In this document: positions 8,271-16,343 of the stretch, piece after piece | How positions within the stretch are numbered: the first letter of the stretch is position 1 | Layout: the number at the start of each line of letters is the position of its first letter | Virus record (IMG/VR): IMGVR_UViG_3300046355_000087 | Location: 1-21,564 of that record | Length of the DNA: 21,564 nucleotides | From: a virus | Reading direction: 5' to 3' (one strand) | Notes under the pieces: generated by a model | Seen by the model: the letters and a program-made list of their open reading frames with translations, nothing else | Databases searched by the model: none | Told to the model about the DNA's origin: nothing | Position numbers and translations under genes: made by a program

Positions 8271-8282
8271 GCTATGTGTCAA
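8255..8282 (-). promoter_or_regulatory. Sigma70-like promoter inside the head operon
   Basis: On the minus strand a perfect -35 TTGACA (8282-8277) and a -10 TATAAC (8260-8255, 5 of 6 consensus) are separated by 16 bases. The promoter starts 4 bases after the scaffold stop and would drive the HNH gene and the major capsid gene. It is the best promoter match I see in the window. Confidence 0.65.
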
Positions 8283-8285
8283 CAA

Positions 8286-9155
8286 TTATCGTGCATTACC
8301 ACTAATATCGTAGACAAATTTACCAGACTGAATAGCCTTTTGAATAGCTTCTTGGTTCTTCTCGTACTGTTGTGAAGTCATTTTATTGACAGCACTCTCG
8401 TATATTACACCAACCTCATTGGCATTTGCAGGGGATGAAGCACCACGGCGAGTACCAACAGACTGTGCAACATCACGATCATAGGTGGTAACAGGTTTGT
8501 TACTCTTGCCCATGTCAGACTTGTACAGATCAATGGCACGAGCTGCAGCTTTAGCGTCTGTGTCGTTTTCGTACAAGGCGCTCTGTACCCACTTAGGTTG
8601 ATCTTCGACCCAATCATGAAACGCATCGGTGTCTCGAATCTTATCAAAGTCGGGATGCATTCTGAGCAACTCAGCCTCAGCCTTATCACGAGCAGTTTGC
8701 AATTCACGATCATCCAAAGTTTTCATTCGATCTTTGAACTCTTGGTTCTCTTCACGAATCTTCTTCAAAGCAATTGTTTCAACAATCTTAGCCACATCAG
8801 GATACTGAGCAGCCCATGCATTCAACTCATCTTCGCTTTTTGGAAGCTGGATTTGTTTCTCGGTACTCTTTGTAAGCTGATTGCGCAACTCATCAATCTG
8901 CGATTGCAGCTGTGTTTGTTGTTGTTGTGAATGGCGGCGAAGGTCACCGTAACGCTTCTTGAATGTCTTCTCTTCAGCACTCAAATTACTATCATCAGCA
9001 TCGTCAATCTTCTTATCTTCAGGAGTATTGTTTTGATCAATGAGTTTTTTCAACTCAGCTTCTTCATGTTCGATACGTTCTGTATTAGCATTACGCTTAC
9101 CAAACGAAGACACTGCCGCCACCTGAGATTTCTGTTCAAGAACTACTTCAGTCAT
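8286..9155 (-). CDS. Capsid assembly scaffolding protein
   Basis: A 289-residue, highly charged protein with long predicted helices. The stretch from about residue 60 to 160 is rich in Gln, Glu, Lys and Leu (FKKRYGDLRRHSQQQQTQLQ, IDELRNQLTKSTEKQ) and should form coiled coil. A later helix contains AEAELLRMHPDFDKIRDTDA and DWVEDQPKWVQSALYENDTD, a pattern commonly seen in podovirus scaffold proteins. Size, charge, lack of enzymatic motifs and its place between portal and capsid genes support the assignment. Scaffolds direct procapsid assembly and leave before DNA packaging. Ribosome binding site AAAAGGTAAATATG. The gap to the upstream gene is 121 bases and contains an inverted repeat without a T-run. 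Confidence 0.8.
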   Translation of the reverse strand: MTEVVLEQKSQVAAVSSFGKRNANTERIEHEEAELKKLIDQNNTPEDKKIDDADDSNLSAEEKTFKKRYGDLRRHSQQQQTQLQSQIDELRNQLTKSTEKQIQLPKSEDELNAWAAQYPDVAKIVETIALKKIREENQEFKDRMKTLDDRELQTARDKAEAELLRMHPDFDKIRDTDAFHDWVEDQPKWVQSALYENDTDAKAAARAIDLYKSDMGKSNKPVTTYDRDVAQSVGTRRGASSPANANEVGVIYESAVNKMTSQQYEKNQEAIQKAIQSGKFVYDISGNAR

Positions 9156-9276
9156 ATTTACCTTTTAAGTTGGGGCTATCTGTTGCTGTCAATACAGGGA
9201 GAGAGGTAGCCAATGATGACGGGTTGTTATTAAGTACCAACCAGCCCGTCACTGGTTATGGTATTTGTATTATAGA

Positions 9277-9894
9277 TTACTTTTTACGCTTACGAGCTAA
9301 TCCACCCTTAGCCATAGTTTGTACAGGTTGCTGTACATTTTCTACATTTTGCATAGGTTGAGCAACAGTTTCTTGTTTCATAAAGCCCATAGGAATAGGG
9401 ACGATTGGAATGCCATCTACTTGTGGGATGTAAACTTTCTGACCAGCCTCATTGACATATGTCTCAGGCTTGGACGAAGAAGCAACGCCACCAACAGCAA
9501 AGGCTTGCTCAGTCTGCCCACTTGCTGACAAAGCTGCATCAACTTCAGATTCGAAATTGTCTGCAGCAGGGGCAGGGGCCATAGGAGCTTCTGTACCAGC
9601 GCCGTGAAGAGCTTCTGGGTTTGCAACTTCATCAGCATTACCCATCTGACCAATCTCAGCCATCTTCTGCAACCCCATCTTTGCTTCGTCACGCAGGGCC
9701 ATAAGTTTTTGCAGACCGAAGTAGCGCACTACATCTGCTGGAAATACAAACTCGCCTTCGCTGAGTTTAGCGTCAATGTCGTCCCTAACTTCCTCTTGCA
9801 TAGCACCGGGAGGTACATTGTTACCGCTAACGGGATCTTGAGTGCCGCCCTCTTGCATCACACCACCTTCGGCTAATACGTTATTTACTTGCAT
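9277..9894 (-). CDS. Conserved head-module protein between portal and scaffold
   Basis: A 205-residue protein. Its N-terminal part contains NNVPPGAMQEEVRDDIDAKL, then SEGEFVFPADVVRYFGLQKL and MALRDEAKMGLQKM, a block I recognise as conserved in many podovirus-like phages at this position, with no established function. The middle is Ala/Pro-rich and probably disordered. It contains YIPQVDGIPIVPIPMGFM and ends in a basic tail, MAKGGLARKRKK, which includes the AKGG motif shared with several other proteins of this operon. It overlaps the upstream 72-residue gene by 14 bases. It may be a minor capsid or assembly protein; that is inference from position only. Confidence 0.7.
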   Translation of the reverse strand: MQVNNVLAEGGVMQEGGTQDPVSGNNVPPGAMQEEVRDDIDAKLSEGEFVFPADVVRYFGLQKLMALRDEAKMGLQKMAEIGQMGNADEVANPEALHGAGTEAPMAPAPAADNFESEVDAALSASGQTEQAFAVGGVASSSKPETYVNEAGQKVYIPQVDGIPIVPIPMGFMKQETVAQPMQNVENVQQPVQTMAKGGLARKRKK

Positions 9895-10099
9895 CGACTT
9901 CGTCCTTTAGTTTCTTAAGTTGACGCAGCTTAATCACTGCGCCTTGAGCTTGAAAGATTTCCTTCAAGTCACTAGCTTGTTCAAGCTTACGTTGTTCCAT
10001 TTCAATGGCATAGTCAATCATTTCACAGAATGCTTGCCATTGAAGTTGATTACCAGTAAGCGGTTTAAGCTTGGGGAGGTACGGCTTGTTGTTGTTCAT
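9881..10099 (-). CDS. Small helical protein after the portal gene
   Basis: A 72-residue protein from the ATG at 10099 (MNNNKPYLPKLKPLTGNQLQ). The open frame extends further upstream to 10162, but that part lies entirely within the portal coding region and begins without a good ribosome binding site, whereas AAGGATTTAGTGGTA precedes the chosen start. The rest is helical and charged (WQAFCEMIDYAIEMEQRKLE, LKEIFQAQGAVIKLRQLKKL), likely a short helical bundle or coiled coil. It overlaps the portal 3' end by 35 bases and the next gene by 14, suggesting coupled translation with both. Similar small proteins follow portal genes in related phages, but I know of no assigned function. Confidence 0.65.
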   Translation of the reverse strand: MNNNKPYLPKLKPLTGNQLQWQAFCEMIDYAIEMEQRKLEQASDLKEIFQAQGAVIKLRQLKKLKDEVDASK

Positions 10100-12149
10100 T
10101 ACCACTAAATCCTTGTTCACCCGGTACAGGAGCTGCACCAACACCAATGTTTCCACCACCACCGCCTGTCATATCGGCAACGCCGGGAGGTCCAGCAACG
10201 CCTTGTGGAGCAGCACCCTCTGCAGGGGCTTGTTGTTTCTGTAGCAACAACGCTTGACGCATTGCTTCATCCATATTGTTAGTCACCTTGTCTGGATCGA
10301 GATCCATACTCTTAGCAATTTCTCTAACAATGTATGGCATTTTAGCAAAAGGCATGAGCGCAGGGTTGGCAACAATCTGCAAGAATTGCATCAGTCGTTG
10401 GCTTCTCACTTCATTAGCCATCAAGCTTTCTGTACCACGAGCATTAACTTCCAAGTCGCCTCTGATCTCTGGGTCAAAGTCAAACTGCATATTGAAGTTG
10501 AAGAATGCCTTACCCATTGGTGCAAGCAAATAATCATCAACGTTTTTAATCACAGTTTTGGCAGAGCCGCTAGCAGCATTCATGAGCATGCTAATACCTG
10601 ACGCAGTCCTGCCAACTCCTGACACACCAGTTTGACCATGTGAGAAAGAAGCCAAGCCTGTAGATTCATCAGCAAGCTGACGAGCCTTGTCAAAGAGCTG
10701 CAGATTTTGCTGTGCCACGTTAGGAAACTGTGTACCAAACAAAGCCTGACCGGGTGCGCCGCCTTGTCTACGAAACACTTTGCCGGGATATACAGACATA
10801 TCTTGACCGGGTGTGAGATTGGTTTCATCAACTTCAAACACAAGGTTGCCAGAAAGAACCGCATTATCTACCGCCATGCGCATGAAACCATTCATCAGGG
10901 TTTGAGTGTCGTCCATGTTTTCGGCAACACCAACACCTGCAAGTGAGTAGGGGTTCAGTTCATAGGGGACAGCATAATACGGAATTTTTGACGGCTTAAA
11001 AGGATTGAGAACAAGGCGAATAATCTTGCCGTTGCAAAACCAAATGTTGGCTTGAAGTTCACCAGCATCCTCAAACTCTTTAGGGATGATGAGGTCGTTA
11101 TCTTGCAACATCTCAATATCCACATTACCCCAATATTCCAATACTTCAAAGCGTTCAACACCAAAGTTTGGTGCATAGTCTTTCAAGTCATCTTCCCAAT
11201 ATTTCTTAACGTAGGTTTCACCTTGCTCAATAACTTGATCGATGACATTGCCACGAAAGTAGGGACGCTTCTTCAACGCTCTCAGTTGTGTGCGGTTGAG
11301 CTTATGACGCTCAATGACATATTGGCATTCTTCTGTGTTGTTTGCGTCAGGGTCCCAATAGAAGTTCCACAAAGACACAGATGATGCGTCAGGCACAGTC
11401 TTAATCAATGGATTATATGTACCATCGTCTTTCCAATTTGGATATTCCTTGTTGGTTGCGAATGGACCCTTCATCACACCTGTACCAAACAGTGCCATCT
11501 CAAAAGCTGTGGAGCGAAGATGCTTAGTTGCACCTGTCTCTTCCAGCTGATCGTGGATTTTCTTCTCCATCTTCTTAGCAGCCACCATAGCTGGGTAGAA
11601 AGTTACAGAAGAAGGTGTAGCGCCTTCACCTTCTTTAAGATTGGGCAGGTCTTTCAGGTCTTCCCTCATAGCACCCAACATCTCTTCCAGCTTATCCAAG
11701 TCAAAGCCTTCGGGAATGACAGCACCTTCACCAAAAGGAATTTCATTCTTCACTTTGGTTGATTCTGTACCCTTTGGATCAGAGCTAACAGATTCAACAA
11801 TACCATCGGGTAGTACAGATGGGTCAATGCTCAGAGGAAACTTGTTATTCGAGAACAACACGTCAGTGATTTGACCATATGCTGCAAGCACCTTAGTCTT
11901 TGTCACCTTAATAAACACACGAGACTTTTCTGTCTCTGTAAACTGTACATCTGGACCGTACAAACCACGGTAATTTCTGTAAGCACGTAGCCAACGTGTC
12001 TCATCAGAACGGCGACTCTCTTCAGAACGGGTATAACGCTCGTTAATAAACTGAATTAAACCATTGCCTTTGAACGAGTCCTCGTCTTTAGTTTTGCTGT
12101 CGTCCAATGACAGATTTCTGTCGTCCATAAATGATTGCTTAGTCGCCAT
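10065..12149 (-). CDS. Portal (head-tail connector) protein
   Basis: A 694-residue protein. The N-terminal region (FINERYTRSEESRRSDETRW, LRAYRNYRGLYGPDV, then KVLAAYGQITDVLFSNNKFP) is the pattern of portal proteins in podoviruses and related marine or freshwater phages. The centre includes VSLWNFYWDPDANNTEECQY and YAVPYELNPYSLAGVGVAEN, matching the wing and clip regions. STGLASFSHGQTGVSGVGRT followed by ASGISMLMNAASGSAKTVIK is a conserved portal motif near the crown-side helices. The C-terminus is Gln/Gly/Pro-rich and probably disordered. It forms the dodecameric DNA entry ring and docks the terminase. It lies directly after terL with a 9-base gap; ribosome binding site AAAGGAATATTATG. Confidence 0.88.
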   Translation of the reverse strand: MATKQSFMDDRNLSLDDSKTKDEDSFKGNGLIQFINERYTRSEESRRSDETRWLRAYRNYRGLYGPDVQFTETEKSRVFIKVTKTKVLAAYGQITDVLFSNNKFPLSIDPSVLPDGIVESVSSDPKGTESTKVKNEIPFGEGAVIPEGFDLDKLEEMLGAMREDLKDLPNLKEGEGATPSSVTFYPAMVAAKKMEKKIHDQLEETGATKHLRSTAFEMALFGTGVMKGPFATNKEYPNWKDDGTYNPLIKTVPDASSVSLWNFYWDPDANNTEECQYVIERHKLNRTQLRALKKRPYFRGNVIDQVIEQGETYVKKYWEDDLKDYAPNFGVERFEVLEYWGNVDIEMLQDNDLIIPKEFEDAGELQANIWFCNGKIIRLVLNPFKPSKIPYYAVPYELNPYSLAGVGVAENMDDTQTLMNGFMRMAVDNAVLSGNLVFEVDETNLTPGQDMSVYPGKVFRRQGGAPGQALFGTQFPNVAQQNLQLFDKARQLADESTGLASFSHGQTGVSGVGRTASGISMLMNAASGSAKTVIKNVDDYLLAPMGKAFFNFNMQFDFDPEIRGDLEVNARGTESLMANEVRSQRLMQFLQIVANPALMPFAKMPYIVREIAKSMDLDPDKVTNNMDEAMRQALLLQKQQAPAEGAAPQGVAGPPGVADMTGGGGGNIGVGAAPVPGEQGFSGNEQQQAVPPQA

Positions 12150-12158
12150 AATATTCCT

Positions 12159-13754
12159 TTAGTAACCGAATGTTGGATCTGCGGTACGCATTCCAGCATG
12201 TGACGTAGTAAGAGGGTTGTAATCAAACAAACTGCTCCTCGGCCTACTCATAATTCCATATCTGATGGCATCATAGATGTGATCAACAGACTTTGTATCA
12301 ATGTCTTCTGGATTCTTCTTGTCCAATGGAAGGATTGGTAGTTGCGCTATAGTATTAACACAGTTACTTGTTATAACCAGCTTAGGCATCTCTGTAAATG
12401 GGTCTATTTGCAGCCGTCTATGCAACTGCTGCTTACCAGCCACCCTACTTCCAGCACTTCTATCAGCAGGTCGCCACCTACAACCTTCCATAATCATCGT
12501 TTCGGCAATAGATGGTCCAGTATCGCCCCGTTTTGCCCAACAAGAGCTATCCAGTACACCATAACGGATGACACCATCGTTAGCTTCAGCCTTCAACACC
12601 ATCTGTGCTAAATCTTTTGCCAGCACTTTAGACACATACAGCTCACGATAGATGATGAGTTGGTCACTTGGGGTGACAGCAAACCATATAACAGCTGAAA
12701 AGCTACCATATCCGTAGTCACAAGCTCTAAACTTGGCCCATGAGTTGGGGATATCGAATGGTTCCACCACATGAACAGCCCTGTTGAACTCAGGAAACGC
12801 TGCACCTTCGGCAACATCCCAATTTCCTTCAAGCAATTGCTTACGTTGGTGCTCTGGAAGAGACAACAACATGGTTTCGTAGTCACCAGAGTCAGCCAAA
12901 TAAGGATTGTCTGTCAACATCGCAGGAATAAACTTGCGTTTAAATAAGAATTCACCTTCTTTACTATGCCCTTTCGGGTATGTCAAAGGTTTTCCTGTCT
13001 CAATATCAGTGGCATAGAAGCTTTTACCAGCCGGAGCTGGGTCAATAAACATCTTCTTCACCCAAGCATGACCGGGTCCACCGGGGTTGGTAGTAGAACG
13101 CATGTAAATTGGAAGATCTGAGGCAGCAGTACGCAGACGTGAACGCATATAGTTGTATGCGAACGGGGTGTGCCACTGTGTCAACTCATCAAAACCAATC
13201 CAGCTAAAAGCTAAACCTTGATAGCGAAGCACGTCTTCATCTCTATCAAGGTATGACATCCATAGACGAGCACCGCTAGGTGCTATCCATTGCATTTTTC
13301 GTTCAGACCATTTGATGCCCGGATAAATCTTCGGATACATCTCTTGGCTTTTCCAAATTAGTTCTCGTAGTTCTTCCGTTGTATGTCGAAGGAGGAGTCC
13401 TGAAAACTGGGGGTGGCCCATAAAACGTAAAGGATCAGCCAGCATAGCGTAACTCTTACCGCCACCTGCCGCTCCACCGTATAACACTTCTCTTTCACCT
13501 GCTGCCAAAAAGAATGTTTGAGGTCCGGGGTTGGGTTTGAAGATGATGTTCTGAGATTCAACAACTGTAGGCTCCTCAGGTGATAGCGGGAGGGAAGGTG
13601 TCTCTAATGACTCGGTATTGGTCAGTGTCGAAATAACTATCGCAGGTGTCGGAGCCGACTCTTTTTTCGTAGGCTTCCGCTTTTTCAAGGGCTTCTTTGT
13701 ACCGCTCGGCAAGCTTGCGATATGTTGAAGACCGTCTTTTGAAGGATTGCTCAT
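12159..13754 (-). CDS. terL: Terminase large subunit (packaging ATPase and nuclease)
   Basis: A 531-residue protein. The ATPase domain has Walker A GGAAGGGKS (residues 93-101), Walker B WIGFDE (185-190) and the coupling motif TTNPGG (221-226). The RNase H-like nuclease domain has acidic residues at D346 (ACDYGYG), D402 (VLDSS) and D491/D495 (VDHIYDAIRYG). It cuts concatemeric DNA and pumps it into the procapsid through the portal. The first roughly 65 residues are Lys/Pro/Ser-rich and poorly structured. The ATG at 13754 is the only ATG or GTG upstream of Walker A. That start overlaps the preceding 149-residue gene by 179 bases in another frame and has only a weak Shine-Dalgarno (AAAG close to the ATG), consistent with coupled translation. 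Confidence 0.93.
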   Translation of the reverse strand: MSNPSKDGLQHIASLPSGTKKPLKKRKPTKKESAPTPAIVISTLTNTESLETPSLPLSPEEPTVVESQNIIFKPNPGPQTFFLAAGEREVLYGGAAGGGKSYAMLADPLRFMGHPQFSGLLLRHTTEELRELIWKSQEMYPKIYPGIKWSERKMQWIAPSGARLWMSYLDRDEDVLRYQGLAFSWIGFDELTQWHTPFAYNYMRSRLRTAASDLPIYMRSTTNPGGPGHAWVKKMFIDPAPAGKSFYATDIETGKPLTYPKGHSKEGEFLFKRKFIPAMLTDNPYLADSGDYETMLLSLPEHQRKQLLEGNWDVAEGAAFPEFNRAVHVVEPFDIPNSWAKFRACDYGYGSFSAVIWFAVTPSDQLIIYRELYVSKVLAKDLAQMVLKAEANDGVIRYGVLDSSCWAKRGDTGPSIAETMIMEGCRWRPADRSAGSRVAGKQQLHRRLQIDPFTEMPKLVITSNCVNTIAQLPILPLDKKNPEDIDTKSVDHIYDAIRYGIMSRPRSSLFDYNPLTTSHAGMRTADPTFGY

Positions 13755-14025
13755 CTTTGATTCGTTTACTTAGACCAACATGTGTTATGGATCGCCCCGT
13801 AACTTTAGAAAGCCAAGCAGCAACATCTCGTAAGCTATATTGCTTTATGTGCTTCTTAGCTTTCTCAAGAGCTTCAAGTTCAAGAGGGATTGGAAGAAGC
13901 ATAGTTTCATCTTCTTCGTCCTGCTTATAACCAAACGGTACAGTACGTCCAAGCTTTGGAATGGGTACATAGGTGTCCGTCTTAGGAGCTTGTGGCAATA
14001 TCCATGCGCCAAGTTCTCTGGTCAT
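13576..14025 (-). CDS. Putative DNA-binding protein between terS and terL
   Basis: A 149-residue protein. Residues about 64-88 (SLRDVAAWLSKVTGRSITHV, then GLSKRI) look like a helix-turn-helix. A basic, helical segment follows (YRKLAERYKEALEKAEAYEK), probably a coiled coil. The C-terminal 60 codons are shared, in a different frame, with the start of terL. The gene lies 3 bases after the terS stop. I recognise the pattern from other phages at this position but know of no established function; an accessory role in genome recognition or packaging is a reasonable inference. The domain-like coding signal in the overlap argues that it is real and not a shadow. Confidence 0.7.
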   Translation of the reverse strand: MTRELGAWILPQAPKTDTYVPIPKLGRTVPFGYKQDEEDETMLLPIPLELEALEKAKKHIKQYSLRDVAAWLSKVTGRSITHVGLSKRIKDEQSFKRRSSTYRKLAERYKEALEKAEAYEKRVGSDTCDSYFDTDQYRVIRDTFPPAIT

Positions 14026-14028
14026 ATC

Positions 14029-14397
14029 TTAATCCTCTGATCGATCCTTCGCTGGCAAAATCATCACACCATTTGTGCTTTCAACTTGAACCTTGTCAGT
14101 CTTCACAAGACCAGCCCTGTCCAACAAATCTTTAGCAGCATTCATCTTTTCTTTGATGCCCAGCTCAGTGGGATCAATTATACCACCAACCATAGCAATG
14201 GCTGCAGTGGGAGCATGCATGGCAATATAGAGCTGTGTGGCTTCAATGATTTCTTCTTTGAGGTAATTGGTAAGCTGAGAAGTTTTGTAATTCTCAGAAA
14301 AACCAGCCATCACTTTAGCCTTGGAAATATTTCCTTTAGCTTCATTGAAGAGCGCCTCAAGAAACTTCTTATGTTGTTCTGTTAGTTCTTTAGCCAT
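14029..14397 (-). CDS. terS: Terminase small subunit
   Basis: A 122-residue protein starting MAKELTEQHKKFLEALFNEA at 14397. The frame runs upstream to 14499, but that extension is inside the preceding gene, and AAAAAAGGATGAT sits just before the chosen ATG. The N-terminal part (GNISKAKVMAGFSENYKTSQ) is a helix-turn-helix of the small terminase type. A helical oligomerisation region follows (KEEIIEATQLYIAMHAPTAA), then AAKDLLDRAGLVKTDKVQVE, a C-terminal pattern shared with many small terminases. It would recognise the phage packaging site and recruit TerL. It starts one base after the stop of the 118-residue virion-type gene. Confidence 0.82.
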   Translation of the reverse strand: MAKELTEQHKKFLEALFNEAKGNISKAKVMAGFSENYKTSQLTNYLKEEIIEATQLYIAMHAPTAAIAMVGGIIDPTELGIKEKMNAAKDLLDRAGLVKTDKVQVESTNGVMILPAKDRSED

Positions 14398-14398
14398 A

Positions 14399-14755
14399 TC
14401 ATCCTTTTTTATGTGCCGGGTCAAAATATTCTTCAACGGAAACTGTAGCGTCCATTGTTGAACCAGCTTCTGGTGTAATAACAATATAATCACCAGCACT
14501 CAAGGCTAAGTAGCTACCGTCAAGTTTTAGAAAAGAATATGCAGAAACTGTATAACCGCCAACAATGTAATATTCAGTACCTGCACTGTAGTCATGCCAT
14601 TTGATAGATACGGTCTTGTTACCGCTAGTAGTGTTGGTAACAAACAGAAGCTCCACCCTAGCAGTGTGATTGTCTGGACAAGTGTAGATAGTATTAGCTG
14701 CACCTGCTGTCAGGTTTTTACCAACACTTCTAACTCTTGAATTATTTGAAGCCAT
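14399..14755 (-). CDS. Beta-rich virion-type protein upstream of terS
   Basis: A 118-residue protein with the sequence pattern NLTAGAANTIYTCPDNHTAR, VELLFVTNTTSGNKTVSIKW, then YLALSAGDYIVITPEAGSTM and VSVEEYFDP. This is typical of small single-domain beta-sandwich proteins on phage particles, such as head fibre or decoration proteins. It has no signal peptide or membrane segment. The start overlaps the previous gene's stop by one base (TAATG), and the stop lies one base before the terS ATG. The fold and virion location are inferred; no name can be given with confidence. Confidence 0.6.
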   Translation of the reverse strand: MASNNSRVRSVGKNLTAGAANTIYTCPDNHTARVELLFVTNTTSGNKTVSIKWHDYSAGTEYYIVGGYTVSAYSFLKLDGSYLALSAGDYIVITPEAGSTMDATVSVEEYFDPAHKKG

Positions 14756-15036
14756 TACTTCTTCTTGGCTCGGCTAGCTTCAGACAAAGCAATAGCAATA
14801 GCTTGCTTAGAGTCTTTAACAACCTTACCACCTTTACCACTGTGAAGGGTTTTGTCTTTAAACTCACCCATAACTTTACCAACCTTCTTAGTCTGCTTAG
14901 GCGTGAGCTTGGCTTTAGAAACCATCCCACCCTTTGCATATTCAGAATATTGATCCTCAAGCTTACGCTTGTCTTTAAGCTTTGACGCAATAAGTGCTTT
15001 TGCTTCAGCATCTGAATATTTAATAGGAACTTTCAT
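14755..15036 (-). CDS. Small basic protein, DUF6496-like
   Basis: A 93-residue, Lys-rich protein. The C-terminal half, KVGKVMGEFKDKTLHSGKGG followed by KVVKDSKQAIAIALSEASRA and KKK, is the pattern I know from phage and bacterial proteins annotated DUF6496. It is an Arg/Lys-rich helix-forming domain of unknown function. Residues 34-37 form the AKGG motif (YAKGGMVSKAK). The high charge suggests nucleic-acid or membrane contact, but nothing in the sequence decides this. The start overlaps the preceding gene's stop (TGATG), and its own stop overlaps the next start (TAATG). Confidence 0.7.
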   Translation of the reverse strand: MKVPIKYSDAEAKALIASKLKDKRKLEDQYSEYAKGGMVSKAKLTPKQTKKVGKVMGEFKDKTLHSGKGGKVVKDSKQAIAIALSEASRAKKK

Positions 15037-15425
15037 CAGTCTTCCATTTCAAACTTCTTAACTTCCCAAGCCTGACAAGCACGTAGGTTGTGACAGATGA
15101 AATCAAACTTGTGACAGAAACCTCTACCACCACCATCCATGTCCATGTCATTCAATGGAATTGCTTCCATAGCTTCCAACATCTCTGGTGTGTTTTCAAA
15201 GTATTCACAATTGGCACACAGCTGTCTACGTGCCTGAGATTCATCAACAAGCCAAATCTCAGCCATCTTAGACCAATAGGGTTGGTTGCTTGTCATATCC
15301 GGAGAAGCTTTCTCTGGACCTAAAGACCAATCCTTCATCAACCTCTTTACCGTGGCATCGTTGTCTTTAGCACTTGGAACTTCAGGTGCTAAAGAAACTA
15401 CACAAGGAGCCATTAAGCCTTTCAT
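15036..15425 (-). CDS. Cysteine-cluster protein, possible metal or Fe-S binder
   Basis: A 129-residue protein. The second half carries five cysteines in the order C70-x2-C73, C104, C111, C117: LCANCEYFENTPEMLEAM, then GGGRGFCHKFDFICH and NLRACQAWE. CxxC followed by GxC and a final CxAW resembles high-potential iron-sulfur proteins, though a zinc site would fit as well. The first half (VKRLMKDWSLGPEKASPDMT) is not Cys-rich. I recognise similar proteins in other phages without known function. A second ATG at residue 5 is a possible start; the first is kept because it forms the tight 3-base spacing typical of the operon. It is probably cytoplasmic: no signal peptide. Confidence 0.65.
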   Translation of the reverse strand: MKGLMAPCVVSLAPEVPSAKDNDATVKRLMKDWSLGPEKASPDMTSNQPYWSKMAEIWLVDESQARRQLCANCEYFENTPEMLEAMEAIPLNDMDMDGGGRGFCHKFDFICHNLRACQAWEVKKFEMED

Positions 15426-15428
15426 AGC

Positions 15429-15689
15429 TTAACACTTCTTCCCAGCCATACCACCTTTGGCAAGCTTCTTAACTGCACCACCCTTAGCCATTGCTTTCAT
15501 TGGAGCCTTCTTCATGGGAGCCTTAGCAACCATACCACCCTTAGCAAGCTTCTTCTGACCTTCGTAAGCTTTACGTTCCATCTCATTAGCTTTGTCCAAC
15601 ATCTGATTACGAACATCTTGTGGGATGGTCTTATCGTTTGCTGCTGCCCGATACTTTTCAATTTTCTGTGCGTCTGTAGTTGTAGCCAT
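15429..15689 (-). CDS. Small basic protein with three AKGG motifs
   Basis: An 86-residue protein from the ATG at 15689 (MATTTDAQKIEKYRAAANDK). The upstream extension to 15719 lies in the previous gene, and AAAAGGAAAGAAATAAA precedes the chosen start. The N-terminal half is helical and charged (DVRNQMLDKANEMERKAYEG). The C-terminal 40 residues are low-complexity, very basic and repeat AKGG three times (LAKGGMVAKAPMKKAP, MAKGGAVKKLAKGGMAGKKC). It has no known domain. Basic tails of this kind could bind DNA or RNA, or mediate packing in the head; that is inference. It starts one base after the 206-residue gene. Confidence 0.6.
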   Translation of the reverse strand: MATTTDAQKIEKYRAAANDKTIPQDVRNQMLDKANEMERKAYEGQKKLAKGGMVAKAPMKKAPMKAMAKGGAVKKLAKGGMAGKKC

Positions 15690-15690
15690 T

Positions 15691-16311
15691 TTATTTCTTT
15701 CCTTTTGAGTTAAACACATTGTGAGGCTTCATAGAAGCGCCGATACCTTTGTTCATCACCAAGCCACCTTTAGCAAGTTTTTCTTCAGTGCTGTAGGTAC
15801 GGCCTTCATATCTAAAGGTATCTTTACCTGCGTCTTTAGCATCCTTGAAAGACTCTCTAAACACTTCAGCACTCTTCGTATCTTTTTTATAGGTGGGATA
15901 GTCTTCCTTGTTCACACGCTCATCGTCACCCTTACCTTTGGTTTCACCTTTTGCAATGCGCTCTTTAGCACTCTCACTAAGTTCAACCCTATCGCTAGCA
16001 GATGCTTTATCAATTGCTTTACCAAGCCCACTCTTTTCAATACCTTTGCGTACCAACTCATCACCACCAGCTTCACCAATGGAACGTCCAACACCGTAGC
16101 CAGCAGACAAGGCCATACCAGCTGCACCAGCTCGTGTCATGTTTCTAGTACTTGCACGTTCACCGGCAGAACGCTGTGCATCCCTTGCTGGTTCATTCGG
16201 TGCGTCTGGTTTTAAACCTCTTGCTGTTCTCTTCAGGTCATCAGCTGTTTCTTTAACAACATCATCCCGCATCGATACAGACTTGTCCCATTTGGTATCT
16301 TTAGTAGCCAT
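15691..16311 (-). CDS. Unknown charged protein with AKGG motif
   Basis: A 206-residue protein I cannot name. Residues 1-60 are charged and probably helical or disordered (KETADDLKRTARGLKPDAPN). Residues about 60-85 are small and Gly/Ala-rich (AGAAGMALSAGYGVGRSIGE), which may form a short amphipathic or membrane-contacting helix. The C-terminal part has AEVFRESFKDAKDAGKDTFR followed by YEGRTYSTEEKLAKGG, a motif I have seen in other phage proteins and which ends in AKGG. The last residues are basic (NSKGKK). It lies one base before the AKGG-repeat gene and 32 bases after the 79-residue gene. A virion-associated role is possible but not shown. Confidence 0.6.
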   Translation of the reverse strand: MATKDTKWDKSVSMRDDVVKETADDLKRTARGLKPDAPNEPARDAQRSAGERASTRNMTRAGAAGMALSAGYGVGRSIGEAGGDELVRKGIEKSGLGKAIDKASASDRVELSESAKERIAKGETKGKGDDERVNKEDYPTYKKDTKSAEVFRESFKDAKDAGKDTFRYEGRTYSTEEKLAKGGLVMNKGIGASMKPHNVFNSKGKK

Positions 16312-16343
16312 GTGCTTTCTTTCAATATCTTAGTTATAACATG

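Noticed and set aside
9156-9276. Inverted repeat TGACGGG/CCCGTCA in the gap before the scaffold gene, considered as terminator
   Set aside because: It has no T-run on either side and a long loop, so termination is not supported. It may be incidental.
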